The notes under the pieces are model-generated. The model was given only the letters and a program-made list of their open reading frames with translations. It was not told the DNA's origin and made no database searches. Of a stretch of DNA of 64,000 nt, positions 1 to 9,555 are shown in pieces (the first letter of the stretch is position 1; the number at the start of each line of letters is the position of its first letter). The position numbers were made by a program, and so were the translations under genes. This DNA comes from Nisaea sp. (GTDB lineage Bacteria > Pseudomonadota > Alphaproteobacteria > Thalassobaculales > Thalassobaculaceae): positions 1 through 64,000 of the forward strand of contig NZ_JAEPQA010000024.1 of assembly GCF_017640745.1 (NCBI RefSeq), in the 5' to 3' direction.

Positions 1-250
1 CCGGGCAGTCGACGTGCGCATAGTGACGGTTCGCCGTCTCGTACTCGACGTGCGCCGTCGAAATCGTGATGCCGCGCGCGCGCTCTTCAGGCGCCTTGTC
101 GATCTGGTCGTACGCCGTAAACGACGCTCCGCCAGACTCCGCCAGCACCTTCGTGATCGCGGCCGTCAGCGACGTCTTACCGTGGTCGACGTGGCCGATC
201 GTCCCAATGTTGCAGTGCGGCTTATTCCGCTGAAACTTTTCCTTCGCCAT
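1..250 (-). CDS. tuf: Elongation factor Tu, N-terminal part (cut by window edge)
   Basis: This is the first 83 codons of EF-Tu, the GTPase that delivers aminoacyl-tRNA to the ribosome. The P-loop GHVDHGKTS lies near residue 19, followed by the switch I motif RGITIS, and the fragment ends in the DCPG G3 motif. The ATG is at 250 and reads leftwards out of the window. Upstream on the same strand lie tRNA-Gly and tRNA-Tyr, the common tRNA-tuf transcription unit. Identification is essentially certain; only completeness is unknown. Confidence 0.97.
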   Translation of the reverse strand, partial: MAKEKFQRNKPHCNIGTIGHVDHGKTSLTAAITKVLAESGGASFTAYDQIDKAPEERARGITISTAHVEYETANRHYAHVDCP

Positions 251-350
251 CGCGCACGTGTTCCTGCTTGATTTGCCGGCCACGCTGGCGCTCCGCACCG
301 TGCATGACCCGAATTGATCCCTCTGCTCAGCCTGCCGCGGCGGGATGCGG

Positions 351-424
351 TGGAGCGGGTGATGGGAATCGAACCCACGTATTCAGCTTGGAAGGCTGCT
401 GCTCTACCATTGAGCTACACCCGC
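351..424 (-). tRNA. tRNA-Gly (anticodon TCC)
   Basis: A 74-nt cloverleaf can be folded by eye: acceptor GCGGGTG pairs with CACCCGC, the D-loop has the AGCTCAATGGTAGAG pattern, the anticodon loop is CTTCCAA (anticodon TCC), the T-arm is GTGGGTTCGATTCCCAT, and CCA is encoded. It lies between tRNA-Tyr and tuf on the same strand. Confidence 0.97.
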
Positions 425-533
425 CCAGCCTACCGCACACCGCGGCGGTGCCCGCGGCTTCCGCCCCGAACACCGGCCAAGCACTAACTTTTTTATCCCA
501 CTTTCCGGCCGGAAGCCGGCACGGCAAGCGGAA

Positions 534-618
534 TGGTGGTGGGGGTTGGATTCGAACCAACGTAGGCATAGCCAACGGGTTTACAGCCCGTCCCCTTTAG
601 CCACTCGGGCACCCCACC
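534..618 (-). tRNA. tRNA-Tyr (anticodon GTA)
   Basis: An 85-nt class II tRNA with a long variable arm. The acceptor GGTGGGG pairs with CCCCACC, the anticodon loop CTGTAAA gives anticodon GTA, the T-arm is TTGGTTCGAATCCAA, and CCA is encoded. It is the first gene of the tRNA-Tyr/tRNA-Gly/tuf unit. Confidence 0.97.
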
Positions 619-687
619 CGATTCCCGGACGCGAATTCCGTCGACCACTTTCGTGGCTGTTTCGGTCCCCGCGTTTGAAGGGAGTGC

Positions 688-717
688 GAAATATGAGAAA
701 TAGTCTCTGTTTGTCAA
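688..717 (-). promoter_or_regulatory. Sigma-70 type promoter of the tRNA-Tyr/tRNA-Gly/tuf unit
   Basis: On the minus strand a perfect -35 TTGACA (712-717) is followed after 17 bp by ATATTT, or after 18 bp by TATTTC, as the -10 (688-694). Transcription would begin about 60 bp ahead of tRNA-Tyr. The site and spacing are seen in the sequence; activity is inferred. Confidence 0.65.
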
Positions 718-816
718 CGCCAAAAAACATGGCAAAAGCGGTCACGCGGCATTCATTCCGCGAAACGGCGCTCTGTCTGCGACGGGCTGGAGCGATCTTA
801 TGACCAGGTGGGCCTC

Positions 817-1632
817 ATGAGCAAATTTCGATCCCGCAAACCCGCGCAAGGGCGTGCTCGCGGCAAACCGCAATCGGGACCCACGGCCTCGGGCAAGGAC
901 CTGCTTTGGGGTTGGCACGCTGTCTCGATGGCGCTTGCGAACGACAAACGGCAGATCAAGGGCCTGCTCTGTACCGCGCGGAGCGAAGCGGACCTCGCAG
1001 CACGTCTCGCCGCCCTTCCCGAACAGCGTCGCGAAAATCTTCCGCAACCGCTCATCAGGGACAAGGACACACTCGATGCCCTCGCGGGCGAAGGAGCCGT
1101 TCACCAGGGCATCATTGCCGAGGTCCGACCGCTTCCGGAGGTCGCGATCGAGGATGTTCTCGAGGATGCGGGCGAGGAATGCCTTCTCGTTCTGCTCGAT
1201 CAGGTTACCGACCCGCATAATGTCGGCGCGGTCCTGCGCTCCGCCGCGGCCTTCGGCGCCCGCGCCGTCATTGCCACCGACAGGAATGCGGCACCCACGA
1301 CCGGAGTGTTGGCGAAATCCGCGTCCGGCGCCCTCGACGCCATCGACCTGGTCTACGTGACCAATCTCAGCCGCTCGATGGAGATGCTTCAGGACGCGGG
1401 TTTCTGGTGTGTCGGGCTCGACGGGGAGGCAGAGAAAAAAATCGACGAAGCCGATCTCAAGGGACGGATCGCGATCGTCATGGGGTCGGAGGGGAGCGGC
1501 CTCAGGCGTCTGACGCGGGAGCATTGCGACCTGCTGGTCCGGCTGCCGACAATGGGGCCGGTCGCAACCCTCAACGTTTCCGCGGCAACCGCCGCCACGC
1601 TCTATGAAGTGGCGCGGCAGAAACAGGGTTAA
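817..1632 (+). CDS. rlmB: 23S rRNA (guanosine-2'-O-)-methyltransferase RlmB, SpoU/TrmH family
   Basis: A 271-residue SPOUT methyltransferase that would methylate 23S rRNA using S-adenosylmethionine. An N-terminal substrate-binding domain (about residues 20-105) precedes the SpoU domain. Motif 1 carries the diagnostic DPHNVGAVLRSA, motif 2 is VMGSEGSGLR and motif 3 is MGPVATLNVSAA, which forms the trefoil-knot cofactor site. I chose the ATG at 817 because AGGTGG sits five bases upstream; a GTG at 808 is in frame but lacks a ribosome site. The gene is divergent from the tRNA/tuf unit. Specificity for position 2251 is assumed from family resemblance. Confidence 0.9.
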   Translation: MSKFRSRKPAQGRARGKPQSGPTASGKDLLWGWHAVSMALANDKRQIKGLLCTARSEADLAARLAALPEQRRENLPQPLIRDKDTLDALAGEGAVHQGIIAEVRPLPEVAIEDVLEDAGEECLLVLLDQVTDPHNVGAVLRSAAAFGARAVIATDRNAAPTTGVLAKSASGALDAIDLVYVTNLSRSMEMLQDAGFWCVGLDGEAEKKIDEADLKGRIAIVMGSEGSGLRRLTREHCDLLVRLPTMGPVATLNVSAATAATLYEVARQKQG

Positions 1633-1779
1633 CATCTCGGCAGCCGCGTGGCTTATCCCACACGCATATTGGGTTGCGCATTATAGAACACGCGGGTTAT
1701 TCGTGGTCTAATTCGAAGGTAAACCACGCTAATTCCCTAGCAATCAGCAAGTTTTGTGCAGGTAACACCCGTAAACATC

Positions 1780-3252
1780 ATGACAGATCAGCAAAAAGCC
1801 GAGGCACAAAGCTTCAAGGACGCGATCTGCGAGGATGTGGCGGACTTCTACTCTCGCAAATCCCGTGACGCGATCGGTCGGGCCGCTGGGCGTTACTTGC
1901 AGTCCGTCCGCCTGACCCCAACCGAACTGCTGCATTCCACGCGCCACCAGCGCGCCTTCAGCGATGCGGGCCAGACCCTGATGCAGGCGGTGCAGAAGAC
2001 CTCCATCGCACAGGTGAAGGGAACCCAGATGCCCGTCAGCGAACGGGTACGCCGGCTTTATGAGCTGACCGACAGTCTCCACAAGCACTGTCTCGAAAAG
2101 CTGGAAAAGGAACCGCCGGCGAAACTGGACAAGGAAAATCTCCCGGACCTGATGGCCATGCGCAGCGGCGAGAAGCCGGCGGATCATGCATTCAGGGTTC
2201 GCGCCGTCCTGACGGAAACGCTCGACGGCGTAAACGACTGGGTGAAGAAATTCGAAACGCTCTACGAACTCGGCCACACCATCACCGGGATCGAGGCGTT
2301 CGGACATTTCGATCCCTTCATCGCCGAGATCCTTCGCGCACCGGACGCCGCGAAGAACATCTTCGGCGAAATGCGCTCGACCGGCGAAGAGGTCGAGCGG
2401 CTGATGGCGCTCCATCGTGGCGAGATCGAGCCGTTCGAGGCCCCGGACAAACCGGCGAACGCCAAGAAATTCTATATGCTGGCGAAGTCCGGCTACATCC
2501 CGGAGACCCGCGACGTCATCCTCCGGCTTCTGGTTCGGGCGCTGGAATCGAGCGGAAAGCTGACCAACGGGAATCTCGGCGCCGAACTCGAACAGGTCCG
2601 CACAATCTACAGGAAGATGAACACGCCGAATGGCTTCCTCGGCGGCGACGAATGCCGCATCGCGCTTGAGAAACGGGAAGCCTCCCTGTTGAGCGACGAG
2701 ACCATCGACCTCGTCGTGGGCGGACGCATCGAGGTCCAGGACAAGATCCTGATGGCCCTGCAATTGCGCAAGGGCGCGATCAGCGAGAAAGGCTCGGACT
2801 ATCTTTCGCGATACGTGACATCGGTGATGGGCCAGCCGGACTTCGAGCGCGCGGTCCGGAACAGTGAAGGCGGACTCGAGGACAAGCTCGCGCTGCTCGC
2901 CAAAGTCTTCAAGGAGGCCAGGGCAAACAAGTTCCCGCCGCGCATCGAGGACCGGATCTGCAATATCGTCGAGGAACTGCAGGCCTCGATGCTGGAACAA
3001 GCCGACTTCTACAAGAAGCTCGAAGCCCGCGCCGCCACGACCGCGGCGAAGGCGCTCAAGGTGATCGATTTGCTGGCCGACGGCACCGTGGTCGGCTCCG
3101 GCAATGTAAAGACCGCACGCAAGGCGGCGCACGATTTCATGAAGAAGCCAGATTTTCTCGAAAGCTATCTCGCGGACAGCAGCGACGCGCAGAAAAAGAA
3201 ATCGATGCTCAAGGACCTGGAACAGCGTCTCAAGGCCGCCGGTCTCGCCTGA
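1780..3252 (+). CDS. Orphan alpha-helical protein of unknown function
   Basis: I do not recognise this 490-residue protein. It looks soluble: no signal peptide, no membrane segment, no repeats and no obvious catalytic motif, with a charged, helix-favouring composition throughout and a lysine-rich C-terminus. Codon use and GC match the neighbours, so it is probably a resident gene. Start choice is uncertain: ATG 1780 gives a natural N-terminus (MTDQQKAE), while GTG 1756 is in frame and neither has a good Shine-Dalgarno. It ends six bases from the convergent cytochrome gene. Confidence 0.75.
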   Translation: MTDQQKAEAQSFKDAICEDVADFYSRKSRDAIGRAAGRYLQSVRLTPTELLHSTRHQRAFSDAGQTLMQAVQKTSIAQVKGTQMPVSERVRRLYELTDSLHKHCLEKLEKEPPAKLDKENLPDLMAMRSGEKPADHAFRVRAVLTETLDGVNDWVKKFETLYELGHTITGIEAFGHFDPFIAEILRAPDAAKNIFGEMRSTGEEVERLMALHRGEIEPFEAPDKPANAKKFYMLAKSGYIPETRDVILRLLVRALESSGKLTNGNLGAELEQVRTIYRKMNTPNGFLGGDECRIALEKREASLLSDETIDLVVGGRIEVQDKILMALQLRKGAISEKGSDYLSRYVTSVMGQPDFERAVRNSEGGLEDKLALLAKVFKEARANKFPPRIEDRICNIVEELQASMLEQADFYKKLEARAATTAAKALKVIDLLADGTVVGSGNVKTARKAAHDFMKKPDFLESYLADSSDAQKKKSMLKDLEQRLKAAGLA

Positions 3253-3258
3253 CCCTCT

Positions 3259-3906
3259 TTATCCCGGCGGACGCCGCAACGCCGCCTCTTCCTCCTGCCG
3301 TTGCCGCGTTTCCTCCGACCACTTGCTCTTCATGAAGGCAACCAGCGCCCAGATCCCGGCGTCCGAGATCTGCATTTCGAAGCCCGGCATGTCGTTCTTG
3401 TAACTGCGCGGCGAGAACGGCTGACCGCCATATTTGATAACGTCGAAAATATCGTCGTCGCTGAGCCGCCAGATCGGGGCGGTGCCGTCCAGCGGCAGCG
3501 CAGGCCTGTGGCCGCGCGGATAGTCACCGTCCCAACCAGCCTGCCCTTCGAGGGCATCGCCATGGCAGAATGCGCAATTGTTCCGGTAGAGCGCACGGCC
3601 TTCCGAGACCAGGACCGGATCCTGCCAGTCGGCCCGGACCGCGGTTTCGACGACCCGCCGCTCGTAATAGATCGACGCCGCCGTGATCGCGACGCCGATC
3701 AGGGTCGCAAAGGCGAGGAAGCGGCCTTTCGGACCAAGTTTGCGAGAGATGTTTGCCGCAAGGCTCCGTTCCGCTGCCTCGATCTCTTCTTCCGCCTCGT
3801 CGACAATCTCCCGCAATAACCGGTCGCTCCGGCGTTCTCCGCCGAGCGCCCGTGCCCGCATTCGCGCCAGCCTGCGGGACCGCCGCTCATCGCCGGTCCG
3901 GCTCAT
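3259..3906 (-). CDS. Membrane-anchored class I monoheme cytochrome c
   Basis: A 215-residue protein with a very basic cytoplasmic N-terminus (about 65 residues), one membrane segment (about 68-86) and a periplasmic cytochrome c domain. The heme site is CAFCH, and a methionine in the KNDMPGFEM segment is the likely sixth ligand. ATG 3906 is preceded by GGAGG six bases away, which decides against the longer TTG start at 3921. It is the last gene of the eight-gene electron-transfer operon, 79 bp after the large decaheme gene. It plausibly ferries electrons at the inner membrane to or from the multiheme proteins. Confidence 0.85.
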   Translation of the reverse strand: MSRTGDERRSRRLARMRARALGGERRSDRLLREIVDEAEEEIEAAERSLAANISRKLGPKGRFLAFATLIGVAITAASIYYERRVVETAVRADWQDPVLVSEGRALYRNNCAFCHGDALEGQAGWDGDYPRGHRPALPLDGTAPIWRLSDDDIFDVIKYGGQPFSPRSYKNDMPGFEMQISDAGIWALVAFMKSKWSEETRQRQEEEAALRRPPG

Positions 3907-3985
3907 CGCCCGCCTCCGCAATGGGTGAGATGTCTGACATGGTCCGGATCATACGCCATCGCGGCAGATCCGGCCAAGACGCGGG

Positions 3986-6900
3986 TCAATTGGCCTTTGC
4001 CTGCCGCCTGTCGCCGGCGGCGACGAAATCCTCTTGCCGGATCTCGTCACTGACGAAGTAGGGCGCGCCGGACTCGTTCAGATAGAAATGTTGCATCTCT
4101 TCCAGCGTGAACGGACGCGAACCGAGACGCCCGAAGATCGCGATCTGCCCCCCGGTCTCGTCCACACCGCGGTCCCGATCGAGCCCCTTCGAGAGCGCCA
4201 GAGCGGGATAGGCCGTCTTCTTCCAGGCGATCAGCTCCGGTTTCGGCTCCGGACTGAAGCCGTAGAAGCGCGGTTGCGTGTCCGGCGCGGTCAGCTGGAT
4301 CACCTTCAAACCGTTCACACCGTCCGCGACATAGGCGAAGAGCGACGCGTTGGTGGAGCCGACGACGACGTCACGGGCGTCAGAGATCGCCCCGTCCGCG
4401 TCGAACATCTGATGCAGCTTCGGCATCGTCGGATTCTTCACGTTGAGGATCGCCAGCCCGTCCCTGCCCGCGGCGACATAGGCATAGGTCCGCGCCACGT
4501 AGATCCGATGCGCGTCGGCAAGCGGGACCACTGCGCCCGGCACCCTGGAGATCTTCCGGGGATCGGTGACGTCGAAGACCTTTACGCCCTCGCGGTCGCT
4601 GACGAAGAGATAGCGGAACTGCACCGCCGTCGCCCGCGGATCGTCCATCGGAACCTGCTTCACCAGCGTCGGCGCGAGCGGATCGTCGAGATCGAGCACC
4701 ACGAGACTGTCCGGCGTCGTCACATAGACGAAATGACCGGCGACGGTGACATGGCGGGCACCGTCGAGCACGCCGTCTTCGTTCCAGGTCACTGCCCGGT
4801 CGAGGAAATTGTTGCGCGGTTCACCGTCGGCCATGGTGTTCACATTGACGAGGATCAGGCCTTCCTCGGCATCCGTGACCAGCGCGTAATTGTAGATCGG
4901 GTGGAACGGCTGTTCCTGGTTGGCCACCCGCATCAGCTCGCCCTCATTGCGCGGCGGATGGATCGGCTGGGTGCTCGGCAGCGCCATGCAGGTCGCATTC
5001 GCCGTCTCCACCTGGGTGTCGTGGCCGAGTTCGGAGAAGGGCGCGGTGATGATGCGCTGGCTGAAACCCTTGTTGGCGATCGAGGCGACATCATAGATAT
5101 GGAACCCACCCGGCCCCTCGGCGGTATAGAGATACTCGCCCCTGAGCTGCAGGCAGTTGGCCGCACCCGGCCCGTCATGTGCGTAGCTTTCCTTCAGTTC
5201 GCGTCCGGCCTTCTGGTGGTCCTCGTACCAGTCCGGATAGGCATAACGCTGCAGGTAGGAGCCGATCACCGCCTGCGGCTCGTCCCATTCGGTCACACGC
5301 ACCGCCTCGACACCGCCCTCGCCGCCGATCCAGGCGTTGTAGCCGACGAAATTCACGAAGTTGGTGCCGAGCAGCAGGAGTTGGGCCATCCGGGCGTTGT
5401 TGTCGTTCTTCTCCGAGAGGTGGCAGTCGGAGCAGGTCTTGGTCTCCTCCTTGCGCACCGTGTGCGGGAAATGCGGCGCGAAGGCCTGGCTGGAATAGCC
5501 CGCGGCCGCGATCGGCGCCTGCTGGATGTAGATTTTTTCGCGGTTTATGTTGGTCGAGGAGAGGATCAGCGCAGAGGAGGAGCGGACCGGCGCGATCGTG
5601 TTGCCCTTCGCTGTCGAGTGACGGCCGAGCTGGAACATCTGGTCGCGCACGACCTGCGGGTTATAGGTCGCGTAGTTGCGGGTCTCGCCGCCTTCGTAGT
5701 GATGACGCTCGGTTTTCCAGTTCGCCTGGATCGGCAGGTGACAGCCGGCGCAGCTCGTGGTCCAGGAGAGATGGCAGGTGAAGCACTCCATCTCGTCGTC
5801 CTTGTGCGCCCGCGCCTCCTTCGGCACGCCCGGCCCCCAGGACATATCGTCCGGATCGCCCTTCATCAGCTTCGCACGCGCCGCCTTGGCATTGTAGTCC
5901 GCGCTCGCAGGATCGACCGTGTTCTTCACCAGGCTGACCTGCCATTCGAGGCCCGGCCAGAGCGCGGAACGCTGGACCAGCGTCTTGCCGCGCCACTCGA
6001 AACGCCGGCTGCCATCCGAATTGCGGGTCAGTGAGATGTCGTTGCCGCCCTCCGGCGCCGCAGGCCCCGAGGTCAACAGGGTCGGATATTCGTCCGCCGT
6101 GCCGTGGCAGTCCTGACAGGTGATCTCGATGGCGTTTGCGACCTCGCCGTAGAGATGGCCGTTGCCATGCGCGTCCTGCTCGAAATGACAATCGACACAA
6201 TGCATGCCGACATCGAGATGGATCGAGGACATGTGCACGGCCTTCTTGAACTTGTCCGGGTCGTCCGGCGAGACGACGTTACCGTCCTTGTCGAGCAGGT
6301 TGCCGGCTTCGTCCTTCTTGAAGATCGCGCGGAAGTTCCAGCCGTGCCCGTGATAGTCGGCGAACTGGGTATTGTTCAGTTTCGGGTTCATCTCCGAAAC
6401 CTTGGCAAGGAAGGCCCTGTCGCCCCAGAGACCGCGGATCGCCGCCTCTTCCGGGTTGCGCTCGAGGATCGCGTGCATCTCCGCGTTGCTCGGATATTTC
6501 TGCTCCTTCGGCCACATGTGCGGCGCGTCGGACTCGTAGTCCCACATGGTGTAGCCGAGGAACGAGTTCACGAAGACGTTCGGCTGGTGCATGTGGCAGA
6601 CCATGCACTGGCTGGTCGGGATCGCGCTGGTAAACTCATGGCGCAGCGGGTGGCCCGGCTCGTTGCGCGGGATCGTCGGATCCTTGCTGTCCGTCACCCC
6701 CATGTGCCCGTGCTTCGAGTAGGGCCCGGAATGGCGCGGGTCGCGGTCGTTCGCATAGACCACATGGCAGGAGGCGCAGCCTGAGGAGCGGAAATCGCCC
6801 GGCTGGTCGTTGGTGCCGAGGAACCAGGTGAAGGGGTCGTTCAGGCGGGTCTTGTGGATGTTGATCACCGGCACCGCAATCCGGAGACCGGTTCCGGGGC

Positions 6901-7762
6901 CGCGGTTCGACTGTTTCAGATCCGGGCGGCCGGGTTCCTCCAGCCGCTGCAGCTGACCGAGCGCATTCGGCAGGCCGATTTCCGGGAACAGGTTGACGAT
7001 ATTGCGGCCGCCACGCTCGAAGACGCGGAAAATGTCGCCCGGCGGGATCACTTCCCAGGCCGGCATCGGCACCAGTTTCTCCAGCACGCCAGCGTCCTTC
7101 ATCTCGTCCGTCGGCGGCACCGGATTGGTCAGCGCCGCCGGCTGGCCGTCGCGGGTATAGGCTTCGCCGAGCAGGTAGTTCTTGTAGGGCAGGATACCGT
7201 TGTTATAGGCGGCTCCGCCCCAGAGCATTGCGCCGGTCGCCATCAGGCTGTTCTTCGCGGCGCGGATCTCCCGCGCGTGGCAGGCGCCGCAGGACTCGTC
7301 CACGACCCGGTAGTCGCTCGGATTGACGAAACGGATGAATTCCGGGCTCTCCCGGTTCAGCAGCGTGTAGGAGCGCTCCGGATTGGCGCTGGCCGGATAT
7401 TGCCAGCTCTCCGGATAGAGCGGCTGCACATGCGCCTTGTCGAGGGCGGTCCTGTAAGCCGTTTGCGAAGGCGCGCCTTCCGACGGCTTCATCACCGAGG
7501 CATTGCCGCCATGGCAGTCGGTACAGCCGAGCGGGACGCCGCCGCTCCGGTGCATGCTCGGCTCGTCCGTCTCGGTATGGCAGCTCATGCACCCGACGCT
7601 TTTGGCGTCGATCGCCTCCTTGGGCTGCCATTTCGGCGCCGGCGGCGTCGCGGTGTAGTGGATATCGCGCGGCTTCTCGCCTGATGCCGCCATCACCGCT
7701 CCCGGCGCAGCCGCAAGGAGCGTGAAAAGCAGGGCCAGGATGAGTGGAGTGCCGCGTCGCAT
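3986..7762 (-). CDS. Giant exported decaheme cytochrome c with C-terminal LVIVD-like beta-propeller
   Basis: A 1258-residue protein with a Sec signal peptide (cleavage near AVMA-AS, residue 25). I count ten CXXCH heme sites, with first cysteines at about residues 58, 80, 158, 329, 386, 522, 549, 660, 671 and 777. From about residue 870 to 1200 at least five repeats of the form YVTD..GL.V.DV..P appear (examples: YLFVSDREGVKVFDV, AYVAAGRDGLAILNV), typical of LVIVD-type propellers. It follows the outer-membrane barrel gene by 11 bp. I infer a periplasmic or cell-surface electron carrier whose propeller docks to the barrel or to a partner. No known terminal reductase signature such as a CXXCK site is seen. 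Confidence 0.88.
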   Translation of the reverse strand: MRRGTPLILALLFTLLAAAPGAVMAASGEKPRDIHYTATPPAPKWQPKEAIDAKSVGCMSCHTETDEPSMHRSGGVPLGCTDCHGGNASVMKPSEGAPSQTAYRTALDKAHVQPLYPESWQYPASANPERSYTLLNRESPEFIRFVNPSDYRVVDESCGACHAREIRAAKNSLMATGAMLWGGAAYNNGILPYKNYLLGEAYTRDGQPAALTNPVPPTDEMKDAGVLEKLVPMPAWEVIPPGDIFRVFERGGRNIVNLFPEIGLPNALGQLQRLEEPGRPDLKQSNRGPGTGLRIAVPVINIHKTRLNDPFTWFLGTNDQPGDFRSSGCASCHVVYANDRDPRHSGPYSKHGHMGVTDSKDPTIPRNEPGHPLRHEFTSAIPTSQCMVCHMHQPNVFVNSFLGYTMWDYESDAPHMWPKEQKYPSNAEMHAILERNPEEAAIRGLWGDRAFLAKVSEMNPKLNNTQFADYHGHGWNFRAIFKKDEAGNLLDKDGNVVSPDDPDKFKKAVHMSSIHLDVGMHCVDCHFEQDAHGNGHLYGEVANAIEITCQDCHGTADEYPTLLTSGPAAPEGGNDISLTRNSDGSRRFEWRGKTLVQRSALWPGLEWQVSLVKNTVDPASADYNAKAARAKLMKGDPDDMSWGPGVPKEARAHKDDEMECFTCHLSWTTSCAGCHLPIQANWKTERHHYEGGETRNYATYNPQVVRDQMFQLGRHSTAKGNTIAPVRSSSALILSSTNINREKIYIQQAPIAAAGYSSQAFAPHFPHTVRKEETKTCSDCHLSEKNDNNARMAQLLLLGTNFVNFVGYNAWIGGEGGVEAVRVTEWDEPQAVIGSYLQRYAYPDWYEDHQKAGRELKESYAHDGPGAANCLQLRGEYLYTAEGPGGFHIYDVASIANKGFSQRIITAPFSELGHDTQVETANATCMALPSTQPIHPPRNEGELMRVANQEQPFHPIYNYALVTDAEEGLILVNVNTMADGEPRNNFLDRAVTWNEDGVLDGARHVTVAGHFVYVTTPDSLVVLDLDDPLAPTLVKQVPMDDPRATAVQFRYLFVSDREGVKVFDVTDPRKISRVPGAVVPLADAHRIYVARTYAYVAAGRDGLAILNVKNPTMPKLHQMFDADGAISDARDVVVGSTNASLFAYVADGVNGLKVIQLTAPDTQPRFYGFSPEPKPELIAWKKTAYPALALSKGLDRDRGVDETGGQIAIFGRLGSRPFTLEEMQHFYLNESGAPYFVSDEIRQEDFVAAGDRRQAKAN

Positions 7763-7773
7763 GACCGCTCCCG

Positions 7774-9555
7774 TCAGTAGGTCAGGATCAGGTTCGCGAG
7801 AACCGTGTAGTAAGTGTCGTCATTGCGGTTCTGCTCGCCGTAGAGATCCTTGATGCCCTGCCCTGCGAACAGCACCGCACCCGAAAGGCGGAACACCACG
7901 TTCTGGGTGAAGAACGGACGGTAGATGAGTGCCGCCGACAGGTCCCAACCGATATCGCGCGAGATATCCTGCTGATTGCGCGCCACTTCGAGCACTGCGG
8001 TGTCGTCGAACTGCATGTAATTGAGGTTCGTCGAGAGCCGGAGTTCCGGAAGGATGTCGAAATCCGCACCGGCGCCGATCAAGCGGAAGCCCGGATTGTC
8101 GAAATTCGACTGACCGTGTTCCTTCGAGCCGCGCAATGACGGCAACATGGCGTTGCGGTTCGAAAGCACGACGCCGCCACCGCCGATCAGGGGAATTCCC
8201 TGGCGGATCCAGTAATTGGTGTCGGATCCGGCGATCTGCGGGTTCTCAAAGATCGCATCGAAGCCTCTCTGCGTGCCGTCGAACGGATCGTCGTCACCGG
8301 AGGCATAGACCAGCGAACCGCGCAGCCTGACCCAGTCGAAGTCGATCGACGGCTCCGCCGCCGCGAAGAAGGCGCTGACGTCCGCTTCCTCGTTGGTGAA
8401 CTGGCTGTTCCGGTTCGAGCCGAAGGCGTAATAGACCGAGGTCGTCAGGTTCAGGCGCCCGAAATGACCGTCGCCATTGTAGCCGATGTAGCCGACATCG
8501 TAGTTCCGTCCGCGCTCCGCCCCGAAGGAGGTCGGGCGCTGGATGAAATTGTTGTTGTCGAAGTAGAAATCGTCGCCTTCGCGGTTGCGGTTGTAGATGC
8601 CGGTGATCTGGCTCTGGTAACCGAGCGCCGGGAAATCCTGCCAGTAGAGATTGGCAACGAAGACATCGTCCTCCCGCAGCTTGCGGTCGACATCGTTGAG
8701 GCCGCTGTTGGTATCCTTCTCCAGCCGGCGGAACCAGGCGAGATTGTACTGGTAGATGTTGTTGTCGCGGTCGCCGAAGAAACGCACGCCGAGCTGGTTG
8801 TCCTGGAACAGGAAGCCTCGGAAGTCACTGGAGAAAGGCTGGATGCCGACACGGACCGAGTCGAAGTCGTAACGGTCCGAGACATTCCGGATGTGATAAT
8901 CGACGAAGGCTTCCTGCAGCGCGAAATGGGTGTCAGTGCGTTCCGTCCCCTGCCGCGGATCGGCATAGAGTACCCGGCGCTCCTGCACGTCCGCGTAATT
9001 GTAGTTGATGACCGGCGTCAGACGGAATTCGAGGTCCGGCGGCTTGAAGGCGGTGTCGCCCTTGATGAGCGACGCGCTGACGATGAAATTCTGGTTGAAG
9101 ACGAACTGATCGGTCTCACCGAAGAGATCGTAGTTCCCGGCATTGTCGGAGGACTGGACGCCGATCGGCGTCGGCACGCTGCGCGGTTCGGCGACCGTGT
9201 CGGAGATCGCGGCGATATTGACGAACCAGTCCTTGGTTCCGAGCAGCGGACGGTCACCTTTGATCGGGTTCCGGTTGTAGGGGTCGAGGATCGACTCCTC
9301 GACACCGACCGCCTCGATCAGACGCCAGCGGTCCGGAATGGGCGCGATATTAGACGGATCTTTCCGGCCCGGAGGCGCGACGCGCTGCTTGATCGCGGAA
9401 GACAGCGGCGCGCGCTGTTCGACCTCGGAGGGTGGCGTGCTGCCTGGCCGCTGACGCTCGATGCCTTGTGCGGAGAGATCGGACGCATAGCCGGCCGCCG
9501 CCAGCAATCCGCCGGCAAGCAGGACGCGGAGCATGCTCGTCACTTGCCGTTGCAT
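7774..9555 (-). CDS. Outer-membrane beta-barrel protein (porin-like) of the cytochrome operon
   Basis: A 593-residue exported protein with a signal peptide ending near LSAQG. The body is rich in alternating hydrophobic/polar aromatic strands (for example YDVGYIGYNGDGHFGRLNL) and it ends in a C-terminal tyrosine (VLANLILTY), as expected for a BAM-assembled barrel. ATG 9555 overlaps the upstream gene's stop by 16 bases and has GGAG about ten bases ahead; ATG 9534 is an alternative. About 100 further in-frame residues upstream are the shadow of the preceding gene. Lying between two cytochrome genes, it is the obvious candidate for the outer-membrane pore of a porin-cytochrome conduit. I do not see the N-terminal CXXC known from MtrB. 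Confidence 0.82.
   Translation of the reverse strand: MQRQVTSMLRVLLAGGLLAAAGYASDLSAQGIERQRPGSTPPSEVEQRAPLSSAIKQRVAPPGRKDPSNIAPIPDRWRLIEAVGVEESILDPYNRNPIKGDRPLLGTKDWFVNIAAISDTVAEPRSVPTPIGVQSSDNAGNYDLFGETDQFVFNQNFIVSASLIKGDTAFKPPDLEFRLTPVINYNYADVQERRVLYADPRQGTERTDTHFALQEAFVDYHIRNVSDRYDFDSVRVGIQPFSSDFRGFLFQDNQLGVRFFGDRDNNIYQYNLAWFRRLEKDTNSGLNDVDRKLREDDVFVANLYWQDFPALGYQSQITGIYNRNREGDDFYFDNNNFIQRPTSFGAERGRNYDVGYIGYNGDGHFGRLNLTTSVYYAFGSNRNSQFTNEEADVSAFFAAAEPSIDFDWVRLRGSLVYASGDDDPFDGTQRGFDAIFENPQIAGSDTNYWIRQGIPLIGGGGVVLSNRNAMLPSLRGSKEHGQSNFDNPGFRLIGAGADFDILPELRLSTNLNYMQFDDTAVLEVARNQQDISRDIGWDLSAALIYRPFFTQNVVFRLSGAVLFAGQGIKDLYGEQNRNDDTYYTVLANLILTY

Noticed and set aside
4034-6034. A 666-codon open frame on the plus strand opposite the large decaheme gene
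   Set aside because: It is antisense to a protein with ten heme motifs and has the skewed arginine/valine composition of a high-GC shadow frame.
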